DNA of 64,000 nucleotides from Elmis aenea (taxonomy: Eukaryota > Arthropoda > Insecta > Coleoptera > Elmidae). The translations under genes were made by a program, and so were the position numbers. The DNA lies in contig OX393578.1 in the NCBI GenBank assembly GCA_947652605.1, positions 59,527,415 to 59,591,414 of the forward strand. Reading direction: 5' to 3'. Below the pieces are notes generated by a model. The model made no database searches. It was given only the letters and a program-made list of their open reading frames with translations, and was not told the DNA's origin. Positions 1 to 11,290 of this stretch are shown here, in pieces (the first letter of the stretch is position 1; every line of letters begins with the position of its first letter).

Positions 1-406
1 ACAGGTTTGTTTAAATTAGATGAATTATTTCTTAGTGTGCGAGGAACCACTATTCCAGAGCCAACTTTACGGCCCATAAGCAAAAATGAGGTTGGGGGTC
101 ATATCTCAAAAATGAAAAGTGATTAAAAAAATCTAAGATAATGTTACATTCTACATAAAAAAGTACCTTCAGAAGGTACAAATAAAATTGATTTAATGAT
201 AACAACAAAACAATTATGAGAAAAAAAAAGAAATTCGACATTTTCTTATTTTTTGCTATAACATTTGAAGCACGAGAAATTTTGTACTTTAAAAAATTGC
301 TTATGGCTCCTCTCATACCAAGGAATAATTCATCTAATTTAAACAAACCTGTATCTCTTATAATAAGCGAGATCCCCATGCTGGAAATGTAATCTGAGAC
401 ACCCTG
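1..406 (-). repeat. CAGGGTG-family inverted-repeat element, left end outside the window
   Basis: Bases 1-48 are an imperfect inverted copy of 305-352; the outer 33 bp (1-33 against 320-352) differ at one position. Outside the right arm the sequence continues to a CACCCTGTA terminus at 400-408, passing a GATCCCCATG block that recurs at 26185, 28970, 39895 and elsewhere. The likely reading is a terminal-inverted-repeat element whose right end is base 406 and whose left end lies left of base 1. The open frame across it has no recognisable domain. The arms are seen directly; membership of the CAGGGTG family is inferred from shared blocks. Confidence 0.6.
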
Positions 407-408
407 TA

Positions 409-2067
409 TATACGGATTTAAATATACGCCTGCGAAAAAACAAAATAACTTTAGTTTTCCCTACAAACGCAAAGTTTGCAAATAATTCCGACCAAAAATG
501 AACGAAAACGCACAGAGACAAATATTAGTTTTTGGGTTATCCCAAATTTTTTAGGGCCTTCAAAAACTCGATTGAAAAAAAGTCCTAATTTCGTTTTTTG
601 CTAACGAATTTGCTACACCAATGGAAAACCACTGTCTTCTTTTTAAACCACACAGGGATTCTCAATATTTAGTTTATAATTGCCTTGACAAACGAAAATA
701 TATCGCGTGTGTTAAGATACTTTACATAAAAAGAAATCCCAAAATTATAATTACTTAAAAACCAAATGTATATTTGTATACTTATACATATGTATCTGCA
801 GAAATTTGTATACCAAACAAAAAGTTTAGCCTTCAACATCGCACATAAATATTTAAAAAAAGCAATTATTATTATTAAAATGGTAAGTAAAACAACGGTA
901 CTTTAAATTTTAAGAGCACTGAATTGACAACAAAAATGGGGTGACATGAAAACGTCTCATTATGCAGGTTACCTAACGAGCCCTCATTGAAATCTCCGGA
1001 TTAAAAAGTTGGCCGGCAGTAAGACCAGGTAAAAACAAAAAAATCAAGTAAAATACGTCGTTAAATTGACAGGCCCGGCTTTCTAAAAATATTTTAATAT
1101 TAGGTACCTTATACTACCCAAGTACCCAGCAACAATCAAGGGTAGTACACGAATAATTCAACATATTGTTAAAAAAACACACATTAACCACCAAATTGGA
1201 AGCACCGCAACGGTCTAATATAACGTTTTTCCCAATTCCTTTAGCTATAAACACACACACTCAAATTTACGATTTTAAGAAACGTTATCTACTGAAATTT
1301 TCCCAAAAAAAAAAGATTCAATAAAGATCTATTAAACAGGCCATAGCATACTCAACGATTCTAATTACAAAATTTAGGTTTTTATCACACCAATCGCAAT
1401 CATAATGCCTAATTAACGCTTTATAACACGCAATTTCATGGAACAATTCAAAAATGCTTAAAAACACGATGAAAAGCATCAATAAAATTATGGCAAATTT
1501 AGCTCAATTAAATTTAATCACAACTAATAACGAGCATGACCGTTTTAGCTATTGCGGCCGTTATATTTGGTGTCATTTACCGTTCTTACAGTTTCTTCAT
1601 CAACTCGTCAAATGGAAGTGCGTACAGGAATTTATCGAGAAGCTTTTTGTATCGATTCATCACTTACAATTCGAAATACGTCTTGTTAACGCTGATGTAT
1701 TGGCAAAAGAAATGTTGATTAATAAAACCGACCGGTAATTAGATTGTTTTAATTGTGAATCGATAGAGGAAATCGTCCTACAGCGTAAAATGATGGTGCT
1801 GTAAGAAGTTGATGCGATTTTAATATTGTTGAACTGTTTATTTGCTTGTGGAACGCGGATATCAGCACTTAAACATCTTAGAAAGCTCAAAATTCTTTTA
1901 AAAAAGCTCAGTTTGCAACACCACATAGATTTGTGACAGTTAGCAAAGTTTTTCGCGAAACTACTTCCTGCTTCTCACACGTGTAATGGACAAAGCCGAA
2001 ACTTTATCTTTCAATTGTTTCCCATGCGATGAAATTCGTTAATTATTGACGTATAATCATCATAATC
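409..2067. other. No recognised feature (fusilli second intron)
   Basis: AT-rich sequence. Two overlapping short frames at 1454-1738 have slightly higher CpG than their surroundings but show no domain, splice pair or family resemblance. Confidence 0.5.
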
Positions 2068-2250
2068 AGAAAATGAAATTTTATGAAAGAATAGAGGGAT
2101 GATGAGATCAACAATGATGAAATTAGGAGCAGTCCATGTGTTAAAGATATAAAGAAAGAATGGATGATTAGGAACATGGGCGTTCCCGGAAAATTATCCA
2201 GGGGGAGGCAAAGTTTGCAGACAAAATTACTCATAACTGATCCCATCAAT
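2068..2250 (+). pseudogene. Degenerate LINE 3' ORF fragment
   Basis: With one frameshift and several stops the + strand reads KMKFYERIEG, then EINNDEIRSS and VKDIKKEW, then SRGRQ. This follows the order of the C-terminal tail of insect LINE ORFs seen better preserved at 19419-19769 and 58890-59331 (EMRFLRRIEG, IRNE, a WxGH block, RGRPR). The WxGH block itself is not readable. It is short and badly decayed, so the assignment rests on motif order only. Confidence 0.4.
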
Positions 2251-3426
2251 AATGCATCAAAATATTTAACGAACTTTTAACTTGACCCTCTTTCATTTGA
2301 TCATTAATGGAGTACTCGATTCCAGGGAGGGGCAAGTGCCCTGTTTGCCCTACCCTGTGGCGGCCCATGGCTGGGGATATCTTCTAAGTACGTCAAAAAC
2401 TGGGTATGTGAAAGTGATATGGAAAATGGAAGATTGAGATGAAAGGAAAGACTATGAACAAAATAGAAGAATGAAGTGAGCCACAGGTAAAGAAAGGAGT
2501 AAAAATATACCACGAGTTTTTTTGACAAAAAATTGTTCTGGAGCCTTTGTGTCCAAAAATTCGTTTGTTAAAATTCAAGCTAAATTGGAGTTAATTCTTC
2601 TTACGCTTTTTACTATAGGTATAGAGCAACAGTACCTGTTTCTAGAGTATAAAAACTCTTAATTTATCACCGTCAAAATTTAATACCCTTTTTTATGCAA
2701 CTGCAATCAAGAATAATTACGTTATTTTTTTAGTTCAACAATTATAAAGTCATATGCAAACAAACTCGTTCTAAATATTGTCCATGGAACTTGTTCTCCC
2801 ATTATGTGTGCACTCGTTTAAATAATAATTTTGCAAACGGGTTTATTAGTATTGACCTTTTTACTAAACAAGTGTGCTGTATTATTGTGGTACGCGGATA
2901 AACTCGTCCACAGCTAATGTTGAAACTATTTCTTCTAGAAAAGTGGGATATGGTAATCAATAATAATCAGTAATACGATTGTAAGGTAAGATATATCTAT
3001 GTCTTTGGAAGTAACTTCGTTAATTAATCTAGATACTCGTTTGATTCTTAAGTGTTACCGAGAAATATTGGCATCTTAAAACGCGAAGCGCGATTTTTAG
3101 TATTGTTTTGAATGGAAGCAACTTGTGGCAGAGTTAATCTCCTGGTCACGAGTCACGACCTAGTTTAAGGAATTCTAGTTAGTCTGTAACATTCGGAAAG
3201 TGTTCACTGCAAGGTTTGCTCAAAGGAAATGTCTTTACAAGCTGTTAACATTTGATTTCAGTTCAGGTTTAGATAAACCAAAGAAAATACTATTTTTATA
3301 TGAAAATAGCTATTCAGTAGGACTTTTGATGAATTATTTATCGTCCAATAAATGCGTTGGTATACGTTGCAGTTCTCTGTGTAGCAGATTCGATTCATTA
3401 TGAACGCTCAGGGTTAAGCCATTCAT
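2251..3426. other. Mostly unassigned; GC-rich patch at 2325-2375
   Basis: The patch at 2325-2375 (CAGGGAGGGGCAAGTGCCC and following) resembles a hAT-type terminus, but I see no matching second end and no target duplication. The rest is AT-rich with no recognised feature. Confidence 0.3.
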
Positions 3427-3470
3427 ATCTGGAACATTTAAATATGGAATGTTCAAATCTGGAAATGAAG
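3427..3470 (+). repeat. Two-unit copy of the 16-bp motif array found at 11108
   Basis: Two TGGAA-NN-TT-AAAT units here match the first two units at 11113-11150 almost base for base, including the short stretch before them. The same sequence therefore sits at two places 7.7 kb apart, expanded at one and not at the other. Confidence 0.6.
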
Positions 3471-3630
3471 TTATAATACAAAATGTGTAAACCACAGTAG
3501 AACCAATTAGTATTTTGGACCGAAATGGGAGTCAGTTCTTGATAGAGGAAGTGTTGGAATAAGATTAAAAGGTAACTTATAACGCGAAATTTGACTTAAA
3601 TAAGGGCATATAGTCGCTGTTTAACCAACA

Positions 3631-3715
3631 ACACTGAAGATGTCCCCTATAAAGGAGGACGAAACGTCGGTTATAAAGAAAACTTCGACGCGGTTCCAAC
3701 CCGGAAACAACTTAT
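3631..3715 (+). ncRNA. Penelope-like 3' motif, hammerhead-like fold
   Basis: The block CTGAAGATGTCCCC, a short loop, then GGAGGACGAAACGTCGG has a CUGANGA-like box, a GC-rich stem and a GAAAC box, as in hammerhead ribozymes. It is followed by ACGCGGTTCCAACCCGGAA. I recall this combination as recurring in Penelope-like retroelement ends in animals. The closing pair of stem II is not perfect (a T faces a C and one A bulges), so activity is doubtful. Short GCATATA words at 3606 and 3723 flank it. The stem and boxes are seen; the Penelope assignment is from memory of the family and needs a search. Confidence 0.4.
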
Positions 3716-4110
3716 ATACAAAGCGCATATAATTTGGTCTTTCTTAAAAATAAAAAAACAGGAAGGTTTTACATCAAAGCAAGAAAAAATTATGAAGAAA
3801 GATTGTGATGAACAATATTTGATTAAAAATCTCATGTTTAAAAGACTTTTTGGGCGTACATAACAATATTTATTAAGCCCTAAAAATATGTTCTTTATTT
3901 ATGTGAAATATTTTTGTAGATTCGTCATTTGGTCACAAAAGAATTAAAATGGAAAACGGTTTAATTCGCAGCCCTATCAATAGGTCACTTGTAAGAGACT
4001 TAATCCATTAAGCACCGATTTTGATTGAAATAACATCAACTTATCACAATAAATTCGCGAAAATTCGTTACGCAAACCAACAAATAAATCGACTTAGCTC
4101 CGTAAGTGCA

Positions 4111-4134
4111 CAGACAGACAGACAGACAGACAGA
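4111..4134. repeat. (CAGA)6 microsatellite
   Basis: Six perfect CAGA units, about 100 bp beyond the donor of the fusilli exon. Confidence 0.95.
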
Positions 4135-4240
4135 AAACAGCGTGGCGCCGTTAATACGCTGCTTTCGGTTTAATATTTTCTGAAATAAATATGCATGCAC
4201 GTTAACCACAGCCTACGACACTTCATATCAAAAAGGATAC

Positions 4241-4613
4241 AGTTTAGCATATCTGAAACACTCTGAGGCATGTCGTCCGGCTTACAGATAAACCTGGCGA
4301 CCTCCTTTCTTATATCGTGGAACATTGTATAATAATATGGCAGATCTATTTCTTTCCTACACGCCTCGGGGTGTAAACATTGTCTTAAAGGTAACTGGCC
4401 GTCGGTTATAAACCTGAATCCCGGGTTGTGTGGATCCACATGTATGCTAGAACAATATACTTCGAACTCCGCCAATGCGTTCTCCAGCAGTCTTCCAGCG
4501 GACTTGATGAGTTCGTCTGTTAAGACCGACTCTGATGTCAACTGTTCGGATAAGATGTTCTCGTTGACATCGGCAGCGAGGGGTCGGATGGGATACTGTT
4601 GGACGCCGACAAC
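4241..4613 (-). CDS. fus: fusilli/ESRP homologue, second coding exon
   Basis: This encodes residues 51-174 of the homologue of Drosophila Fusilli and vertebrate ESRP1/2, nuclear RNA-binding proteins that control alternative splicing in epithelia. The telling block is DPHNPGFRFITDGQLPLRQ (residues 110-128) followed by CLHPEACRKEIDLP and FHDIRKEV, the conserved region N-terminal to the three RRMs. The acceptor at 4614 reads TTTTCTTTTGCTTCCAG. The donor after 4241 reads AACT|GTATCC, a weak match to consensus but at the position expected from the ESRP exon pattern (after LN, phase 1). Reading on past the donor adds residues that look non-coding. Exon length 373 = 124 codons + 1 base. The upstream junction is phase 0 and joins exon 1 in frame. 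The RRM exons are not in the window. Confidence 0.9.
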
Positions 4614-4644
4614 CTGGAAGCAAAAGAAAATCGTATAAGAAACA

Positions 4645-5966
4645 ATGCTAATGGAAGAAAGACAAATTCTATCGACAATAGTAGCAAAACTTCACACAAT
4701 TAAAGCATTTTTTCTATACCTAGTTCAAGTTATCGTGGTTATTCATGAAATTGTCTTAATTATTTTACACTTTTAAAATGAAATCGGCAAATATAACACA
4801 ATTACTTTGACAAATTCCCAAAACGATGAGGTTAATTATTTTCCAGAAATTATTAAAGTTGACTTTACAGCGTGTTTCGTAAATATTGCGAAAAAAATCG
4901 GGAGGTGATTCCTTATTGAAAATTAAGTGCGGTCTTTTATATAAAATTGTTTCCTTAGACGTCTCCTTTCGGAGTTACACCCCCCTAAAGGGGAGCAGTA
5001 AAATTAGGTTTTTATTTTATTTTACAAATTTGGATGAATGTAGGAGAAAAATATTTGGTAGATGTTTTATACTTATTAAAAGGTTTGGTAATATTTTTAA
5101 TCATCTCCCACCTTCGCAGGGGGCTGGAAAGTGCGACGCCTGTTGGTTTTTTATCGGAACTTTTAGGTGGGATGAAATTTTTCACTTTAAAAATATTTTT
5201 TTTAAAGCCCATTTCATTTAGATTTTTTTTAATTCTTAGTTTTTCTCGCAAAACCTACTGTTTTTGAGTAAAAAATAAAATAAGTAAACATCAACCATTA
5301 AATATTCCAATATAAAACGATTCATTTTGGTGGTTGCAATGGTTTGTTTATGTTCATATTGGGTAGAATCGACGGGCGTTTTAGCGTTGTCGACATGTAA
5401 ACGTCAAAATAAATTACACCCGTCAATTGTACCTAAGATGAACATAAACAAACCATGGCAACCAGCAAAATTAATAGTTTTATATTGGAATATTTGATGG
5501 TTCATATTTAGTTATTTTATTTTTTAATTAAAAACTGTAGGTTTGACGAGAAAAACTAAATAAAAAACCAAGCTTTCACAGAAAAAAAAATTTAAATACA
5601 AAATTTTAACCCACCAAAAAGTTCTGATAAAAAAAACCAACAGGGTCGCACTGTTCAACACCCTGTGAAGGTGGGAGATGACTGAAAATATTACTACCGG
5701 AAACCTACTAAAGACTCCCCTTAATTTTCGATAAGGAATCACCTAGCCATTTTTTTCGCAATACTGAAGAAACACCCTGTATACTAAATAAAATTTCCAC
5801 AAATGTTACATTTTGACACACATCTAAGGCAAATAATATCTACTTTTTTTTTACGATAAAACACCATTTTTAAGTGTATCTGTACAGTTTCCATTCCGTA
5901 TTTTTAGTGTTAAAATGAACACGCACTTTTTACTGCGTATTTAGAAGAATTATAATCGTTTTATTT
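4645..5966. repeat. CAGGGTG-family element body, split by the foldback element
   Basis: Bases 4655-4720 (TAGCAAAACTTCA...) match 40040-40105, and 5805-5966 (ACACATCTAAGGCAAATAA...) match 40270-40410, in the same order and orientation. This is one decayed copy whose two halves are separated by the insertion at 4868-5779. Its left edge stops about 30 bp from the fusilli acceptor, so transposon-derived sequence almost touches the splice site. Confidence 0.6.
4868..5779. mobile_element. Foldback (long inverted repeat) element, TA-flanked
   Basis: The two halves are long imperfect inverted copies. The tips are CAGCGTGTTTCGTAAATATTGCG and, reversed, CAGGGTGTTTCTTCAGTATTGCG; pairing continues through ATTGACGGG-type blocks to a loop of about 45 bases near 5373-5420. 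The left arm is about 500 bp and the right about 360; the right arm lacks a segment equivalent to 4925-5075. TA dinucleotides flank both tips (4866-4867, 5780-5781). Small frames inside are mirror images of each other and are not genes. No transposase is present. Confidence 0.8.
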
Positions 5967-7344
5967 GGGTTATAAAGCAATAATATTTTATTTTTATGTG
6001 TAGCTCTCCACTGAGCACTTGATTTTTAAAACTTGAATTCCCTACATCAGGGGCAACGTTGATAAATGTGGATTATGTTGGAAATATTACATAACGTTAT
6101 AAAAAAACTGCTTAATAAGTGATGTGTACTTAATTCTGTAAAAATTAAATTACTTATAGGTGCCTCTGGAATTTTTATACTGCCAACAAGCGATTTAAAA
6201 CCAATTCATGCATAAGTTCATGAACTGGTTTATTCGCATGCGTAAACTATGTAGTAATAAATGTATTGGCCTGTATTAGCCGTTGTTGGAACGCTATTAG
6301 GACAGACCCAACTGTAAATGACATTTGTGTCTATTGGGTTCATAGAAATGTGCGCATCCAGTACTAAATAGGATTGAAAGGGCGATGCATAGCTACCAGA
6401 GCTCACGTTAGTTGCGGACAGCGCATGCGTGCGAAAATCCAAGCGCTAGTGCATGCCTTCATTCACGTACTGTTTTGACCGTACACTTGACTAGTTCATG
6501 CATTAATTTCATAAGGTGAAACAGCCGACTAACCGTCCGGTGAACTGTCAGAGACTGTGCTAGAACGCGATATCGATACTGCGCTGAATCCTGATAGTAC
6601 ATTGTATCGTACATAGCCTTGCTGGAACAAACCTAATGAAGGACTAATTTTTGTTATTAACTAGCAGAAAAAGAAAAGCACTAACAACTGTTTGTTATAT
6701 TTTCACACAACTCCATTAATTTTGATTTATATCTCAGAGACAAACATTTTTGTAGAGTGCCATAGTTTTGTAAATTTTCTAACAATGTTGTCATGGCATA
6801 AAAATAAAATACACGTATATACTAATTACCAAGGTAAAAAATATCCAGGAATTTTTACAGAAATACAATAGTACAAAACATTTCCAGAAAGCCAGATTAT
6901 ACGCAATTAATTACAAGCGACTGACTATTTTTCAATAATGCGAAGTTTTTCCGACTCGTTACAAAACAATTGCAGTCTTGAAGACGCCACACACTTAAAA
7001 TACAACATACTTTTGCTATTATGTTACAAGAAATTGCAATACACAATATGTAAGTATATGATAAGCTTAACAAATAATGCAAATTGGCGTGTAGTTGTCG
7101 TATGAGTCCTCATTTGCATTGTCAACGTAGCTTATTATTACAACAATTAGATATTCCACAATTAACTAAAATATGGGTCACATAACGTGGCTTAACAGTA
7201 TAAAAATTTACATTAAAGCAGTAAAATAAATGTCTTATCCAATGTATTGTATAAAGTGCATTTTTTTTTAGATTTTCCTTCGTTTAGTACTTAGTTGTGT
7301 ATACAAAACTGTTTCTTTAGTTAAAGTTTTAATCTGTGTCATCA
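5967..7344. other. Weak inverted repeat at about 6190-6515, otherwise unassigned
   Basis: GTTCATGAACTGGT near 6208 and GACTAGTTCATGCATTA near 6490 are imperfect inverted copies around a CpG-richer centre holding several GCATGC palindromes (6237, 6424, 6452). It may be a small inverted-repeat element; the ends are not clear. Nothing was recognised in the remainder. Confidence 0.3.
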
Positions 7345-7720
7345 TTAGGAAAAGATCCTCCAACCAAATGAAGACCATGGATATGAACTAACAAACGAAG
7401 ATAATAGAACACTAGAAGAAATACCGAGAATAACACCTAAAGAAGTAGCCGAAGAAATCAAAGGAAATATTAATTCTAAAAAAGCACTCCGGTATGGTTT
7501 AATCACAGGCGAAATATTAAAATATCTACCACGGAAAGCTATTGTTAAACTTATATAATAAATGCTGCATTCCGGCTGCAGCCTGTACCAAACATGTGGA
7601 AAGTCGCTGAAGTCATAGTGATAGCCAAACCTGGGAAACCACCTAATGACGCTAAGTCTTATAGACCAATATCCTTACTACCAGTCCTATCTAAATTAAC
7701 TACAGTACAGGATTTAAAAA
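7345..7720 (+). pseudogene. Jockey-type LINE reverse transcriptase fragment
   Basis: After one frameshift and a stop, the + strand reads ITPKEVAEEIKGNINSKKA, then TGEILKYLPRKAI and MWKVAEVIVIAKPGKPP, then SYRPISLLPVLSKL. This is the finger region before the catalytic domain of Jockey-clade reverse transcriptases, where a KAPGxD block, WKxAxVxxIxKPGK and SYRPISLLPxLSK follow in that order. The catalytic FADD part is absent and the fragment stops after LSKL, so it is a truncated, dead copy. Confidence 0.8.
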
Positions 7721-9444
7721 TACACTTCAAAATAATACTAAAAGATGGTGATAAAAATCAATATCTTTGCAACTCTTTGATGAGTTAAAGCTTTTAAAAA
7801 TAAGTTTGTAGGGGCAGTGTCCTATCACACAAGAATTCGCAGGTTTTGTTCATAGACTTTAAAAATTTATTATTAATTTTGTAATTACTAAAAGATATGA
7901 GACAGAAATTAAATTTTTTTCTAAAATCGTCCATTAACATTGCTTCATGCAATTTTTTGCTATTAAGTTTTTAATAATTTATTTACTGCAAACGGAAGTC
8001 GACCATTTTTAACAAACTACACTATTAAAATGATTGCGTATGTGCGTGTGGGTTTTACACGCATTTTAGAAACCCACTACATCGAAAAAAGTCATCTTCC
8101 ACCCACCAAGTGTAACAAAGTTAGAAGTATGCTTGAATGAACATTTTAAAAGCGAACGTTAGAAGCTTTTTCATCAACAAAAAATTACTTACACTTATAT
8201 CTATTAATAAACGAATCACTTACACAACTTAAGCAGGAATCTATTCATATTTAACTTAAATTGTACACATGTTACAAATCTATGCAAAAAAAATTTCCTC
8301 ACTCTTGCAATTTCTAACTATGTAATTGTTTAAAACGTTTCTTTCTGCAAGACACATTTAGCAACTTCCATTCATTGTTCAGGCCAAAAGTGCAAACAAA
8401 TTTATTATTCCACTTACAACAGTTCAAAAGTCCTTTGAATCATGTACCAATTTTTTTTTTAGCAAATTACTACATTTAATAAATTTGGGCCATAAAATAT
8501 ATTTGGCGGCCAGACATCGGGTTCCTTAATTGACGAAAAACAACGCATTTAATTATTAACTTCCTGCCAAAACGAAGGTAATTCTCGGGTCGGTAAATGT
8601 TAAATTAAATGTGTAACGAATTCCTGTATAATTATAACAAAAAAAAAAATTCAGACGTTTAAAAACTACATATATTTTTGTAGACGAAAAACTGTATGTA
8701 TTAAGATAACTCATACTTGACTAAACTTTTATTTATTTGAATCCCCAATGACTTAAAAAAAAAACTTTGCAAGTTCATCAAGACTTTTTTTGTGCCCATA
8801 GCTTTTAAAGTTGTTGCAAAATATCTTGGTTCCCAGTTAATTGATTAGGGTTCAACTTAAAACTTTCACAAAAGAGTTAATGCCCAACTCCAAAATTACA
8901 GTAACTTTTAACTTTCGTTACAATATTTCTTTGCAAACTAGTAAATTGTTTACTGTGAATAAGTTAAGCGTTTACAAACCATAAAACTTTCTGATATTCT
9001 TTTCAAAGTGCTATAAAATCGGTAACTTATATTACTGTGTTTTTAAGATGTTTGCTTCAAACAATAAATAATATTAAACAAATAAGTAACAATTAGCTGC
9101 TAGATATAGCATTAGTTTAGCCTGAATTTGTGAAAAAAAGTTAACAATATTACAATAAACATTTACTTTCTTTTTAAGTACCAGTGCTAACGCTATAGAT
9201 AAGAAGGATTATAATATTACAATGACGAAGCATTACGGCTATCTTTTTTATATTGTGTATTTTTAAACTAACACTTCAACAATGAAAACAATGAAAAATG
9301 GCTGAGACTTGTGTTTAAGTCTAGAAGCAGTCTCCCCATGATTTATATGTATTTCTAATAAATAAACTTGGGTTATTTTATCTACAAAAATACTGCAAAA
9401 TCATAAAAATGATATCACAAAATCGGAATCCTTTTTTTGAAGCT
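7721..9444. other. No recognised feature
   Basis: AT-rich intron sequence without repeats or frames that I could assign. Confidence 0.5.
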
Positions 9445-10175
9445 TATTGGGTTAGTATTTTTGAGAAAACAAATGAAGAATCGGAAGAGTTTGAAAGAGG
9501 GCTTAAAACAAGGATGCGTGCTCAGCCCTTCATTATTGTTCTCAGTAGTTATAGATGGGGTAATTTAAGAATTAAAACAAAAAATGAGACCGTCTCACCT
9601 AGGCAACTGGAAAATGGAAAAAATAAACATAACGGAGCTAATTTTGGTAGACAACATGGTCTAAGTCGCGGAAACAGAAAAAAAATTGCAACTTATTCTA
9701 GAGACTCTTAATCTGGAACTGGAAAAAATTAACATGAACATAAATACCGAAAAAACTAAAACCATGATCGTTACAACAGAGAAGAAAAGGCATAACATCA
9801 CTTTAAATGAGCTTAGGTTGGAAGAGGTAGAAAGCTTTAAATATTTAGGAGTGATCATAGAAAAACGAAACATATAAAGAACAATTAAAGAAAAAAACAG
9901 TTAAAACACAAATACAAGACAGGTGAAATGGTTGGGTCACATTTATAGAATGAAAAATAAAAGGTTAACCAGAAAAGCCTATGAAGCAAGATCACAAGGA
10001 AAAAAACAAAAGAGGTAGACCGAGAAAAACCTGAGAAAACGAAGTTAAAAAAGCAGCAACAGATGTACACATTAAATGGAAAGACATAAAAGAGTTAACG
10101 CAAGACAGAAAAACATGGAAAAAATTCAGCACAACAGAACTTAACAGTCCTACACCTAACAGTGACCAAATAAAA
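9445..10175 (+). pseudogene. LINE reverse transcriptase and 3' end, decayed copy
   Basis: Over three frames the + strand reads ERGLK..CVLSPSL, a damaged ADD box (ELILVDNMV region), LQLILETLNLELEKINMNIN, TEKTKTMIV, and ESFKYLGVIIEK. It then skips to a tail with RWLGHIYRMKN and RGRPRK, and ends near CAGTCC-ACACCTAACAGT. The order is that of a LINE reverse transcriptase palm and thumb plus the WxGHxxRM / RGRPxxxW tail. The same family is better preserved at 18988-19795. The KYLGVI part is followed by a deletion of about 250 bp relative to that copy. Confidence 0.8.
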
Positions 10176-11107
10176 GTAAACTTTTGATTTCTTTTATTGT
10201 TATATTTATATATTGTTATAAAGGTGTTGATGCTGATAAATGAAGATTGGAAAAATTCCCAAAAAAAATGGATAGAGCAACTTAGTCACAGTAAGACAAA
10301 CAAATAAAAATTTAAACATTATTTTTGGTTTTGTGTTAAAAGTGTTATTTTTTTAATTTCTAAATGAAACAATGGTGGTTAATCTTTAAGACTAACTGTT
10401 GTTGCACTTTGTTAAGGGAAAAACTAATTATTTACTTGGGACCCATGTAAATTCAGCCCCTGGGCCAGGCGACGTCTCATGACGCCCCTGTTCAGACATC
10501 TATCGATTAAAAAAATTGTTTATAACAACATAAAACAGTTTATGCACAATTTTTTCGGTGTAGGAACTCTAAACCCAACCTTTTTACGCACAACATATAC
10601 AAAATAATTACGCAATTTTTTGTTAACAACACAAGTATGGTGCATTTTTGCAACACCCTAATCAACCGAAGCTTCTTATCATCTACACAATTTTCTACGA
10701 CACTTTGCAATAAAATTAAGAGGTTTTTTAATCATTATGCAACCATAAACATACAACAAATTGTTAAGTCAAGGCCACTCCTAATGTACACAACACCATA
10801 ATAATAAAGTGCATATATCCTACAGTTACCTTTGGTTTAAATATAGTAGCATTTGTTATGTAAAAGCTTTATTTGTCTTGGAAGACATTTGTTCAGGCGA
10901 CACCGTTTCCTGCTAAAAGTTTTGCTCAATAATATTGTAACAACAACTTAGTTACTCCAGTATGTAATTTAATAGATTACTGAGCGGAAAGTACATAAAC
11001 AGTAATGATTAAAAAAAAAGAAAAATGCAAATAAAAATTAAAACAAATAATATTAACAGTCGCAGGAAGGAAACAAGAAATTTGAAGTAGATTGTGTGGA
11101 GCCGCAT
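10176..11107. other. No recognised feature
   Basis: AT-rich. A short segment CCTGGGCCAGGCGACGTCTCATGAC near 10460 is GC-richer but unassigned. Confidence 0.45.
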
Positions 11108-11290
11108 GAAAAGTTGGAACATTCAAATATGGAATGTTCAAATCTGGAAAATGCACCGATGGAATCATTCAAATCTTGAATCGTTCAACGCTGAAATCAC
11201 TCAACGCAGGAATCATGCAACGATGGAACCATGCAACACGAGAATTGTTCATCGCTGGAACGCTCAAATCTGGAATTCACAAATTAAGAA
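11108..11290 (+). repeat. Degenerate 15-17 bp minisatellite, about 11 units
   Basis: Successive units begin with TGGAA or a one-base variant and contain TTCAAAT or CTCAACG-like cores. Read as protein, one frame gives repeated W-N-x-Q-I blocks, which is a by-product of the repeat and not evidence of a gene. Two units of the same array occur alone at 3427-3470. Confidence 0.75.

Noticed and set aside
50..379. 109-codon open frame on the minus strand
   Set aside because: It runs through an inverted-repeat element, is hydrophobic and low in complexity, and has no domain; treated as chance.
1454..1738. Overlapping 94- and 60-codon frames with some CpG
   Set aside because: No family resemblance, no splice context and two competing frames. 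Considered as a gene nested in the fusilli intron but not supportable.
4426..4638. 70-codon plus-strand frame
   Set aside because: It is the antisense shadow of fusilli exon 2.
11108..11165. Heat-shock-element-like GAAnnTTC dyads
   Set aside because: Dyads are 7 bases apart instead of 2 and are part of the minisatellite unit.
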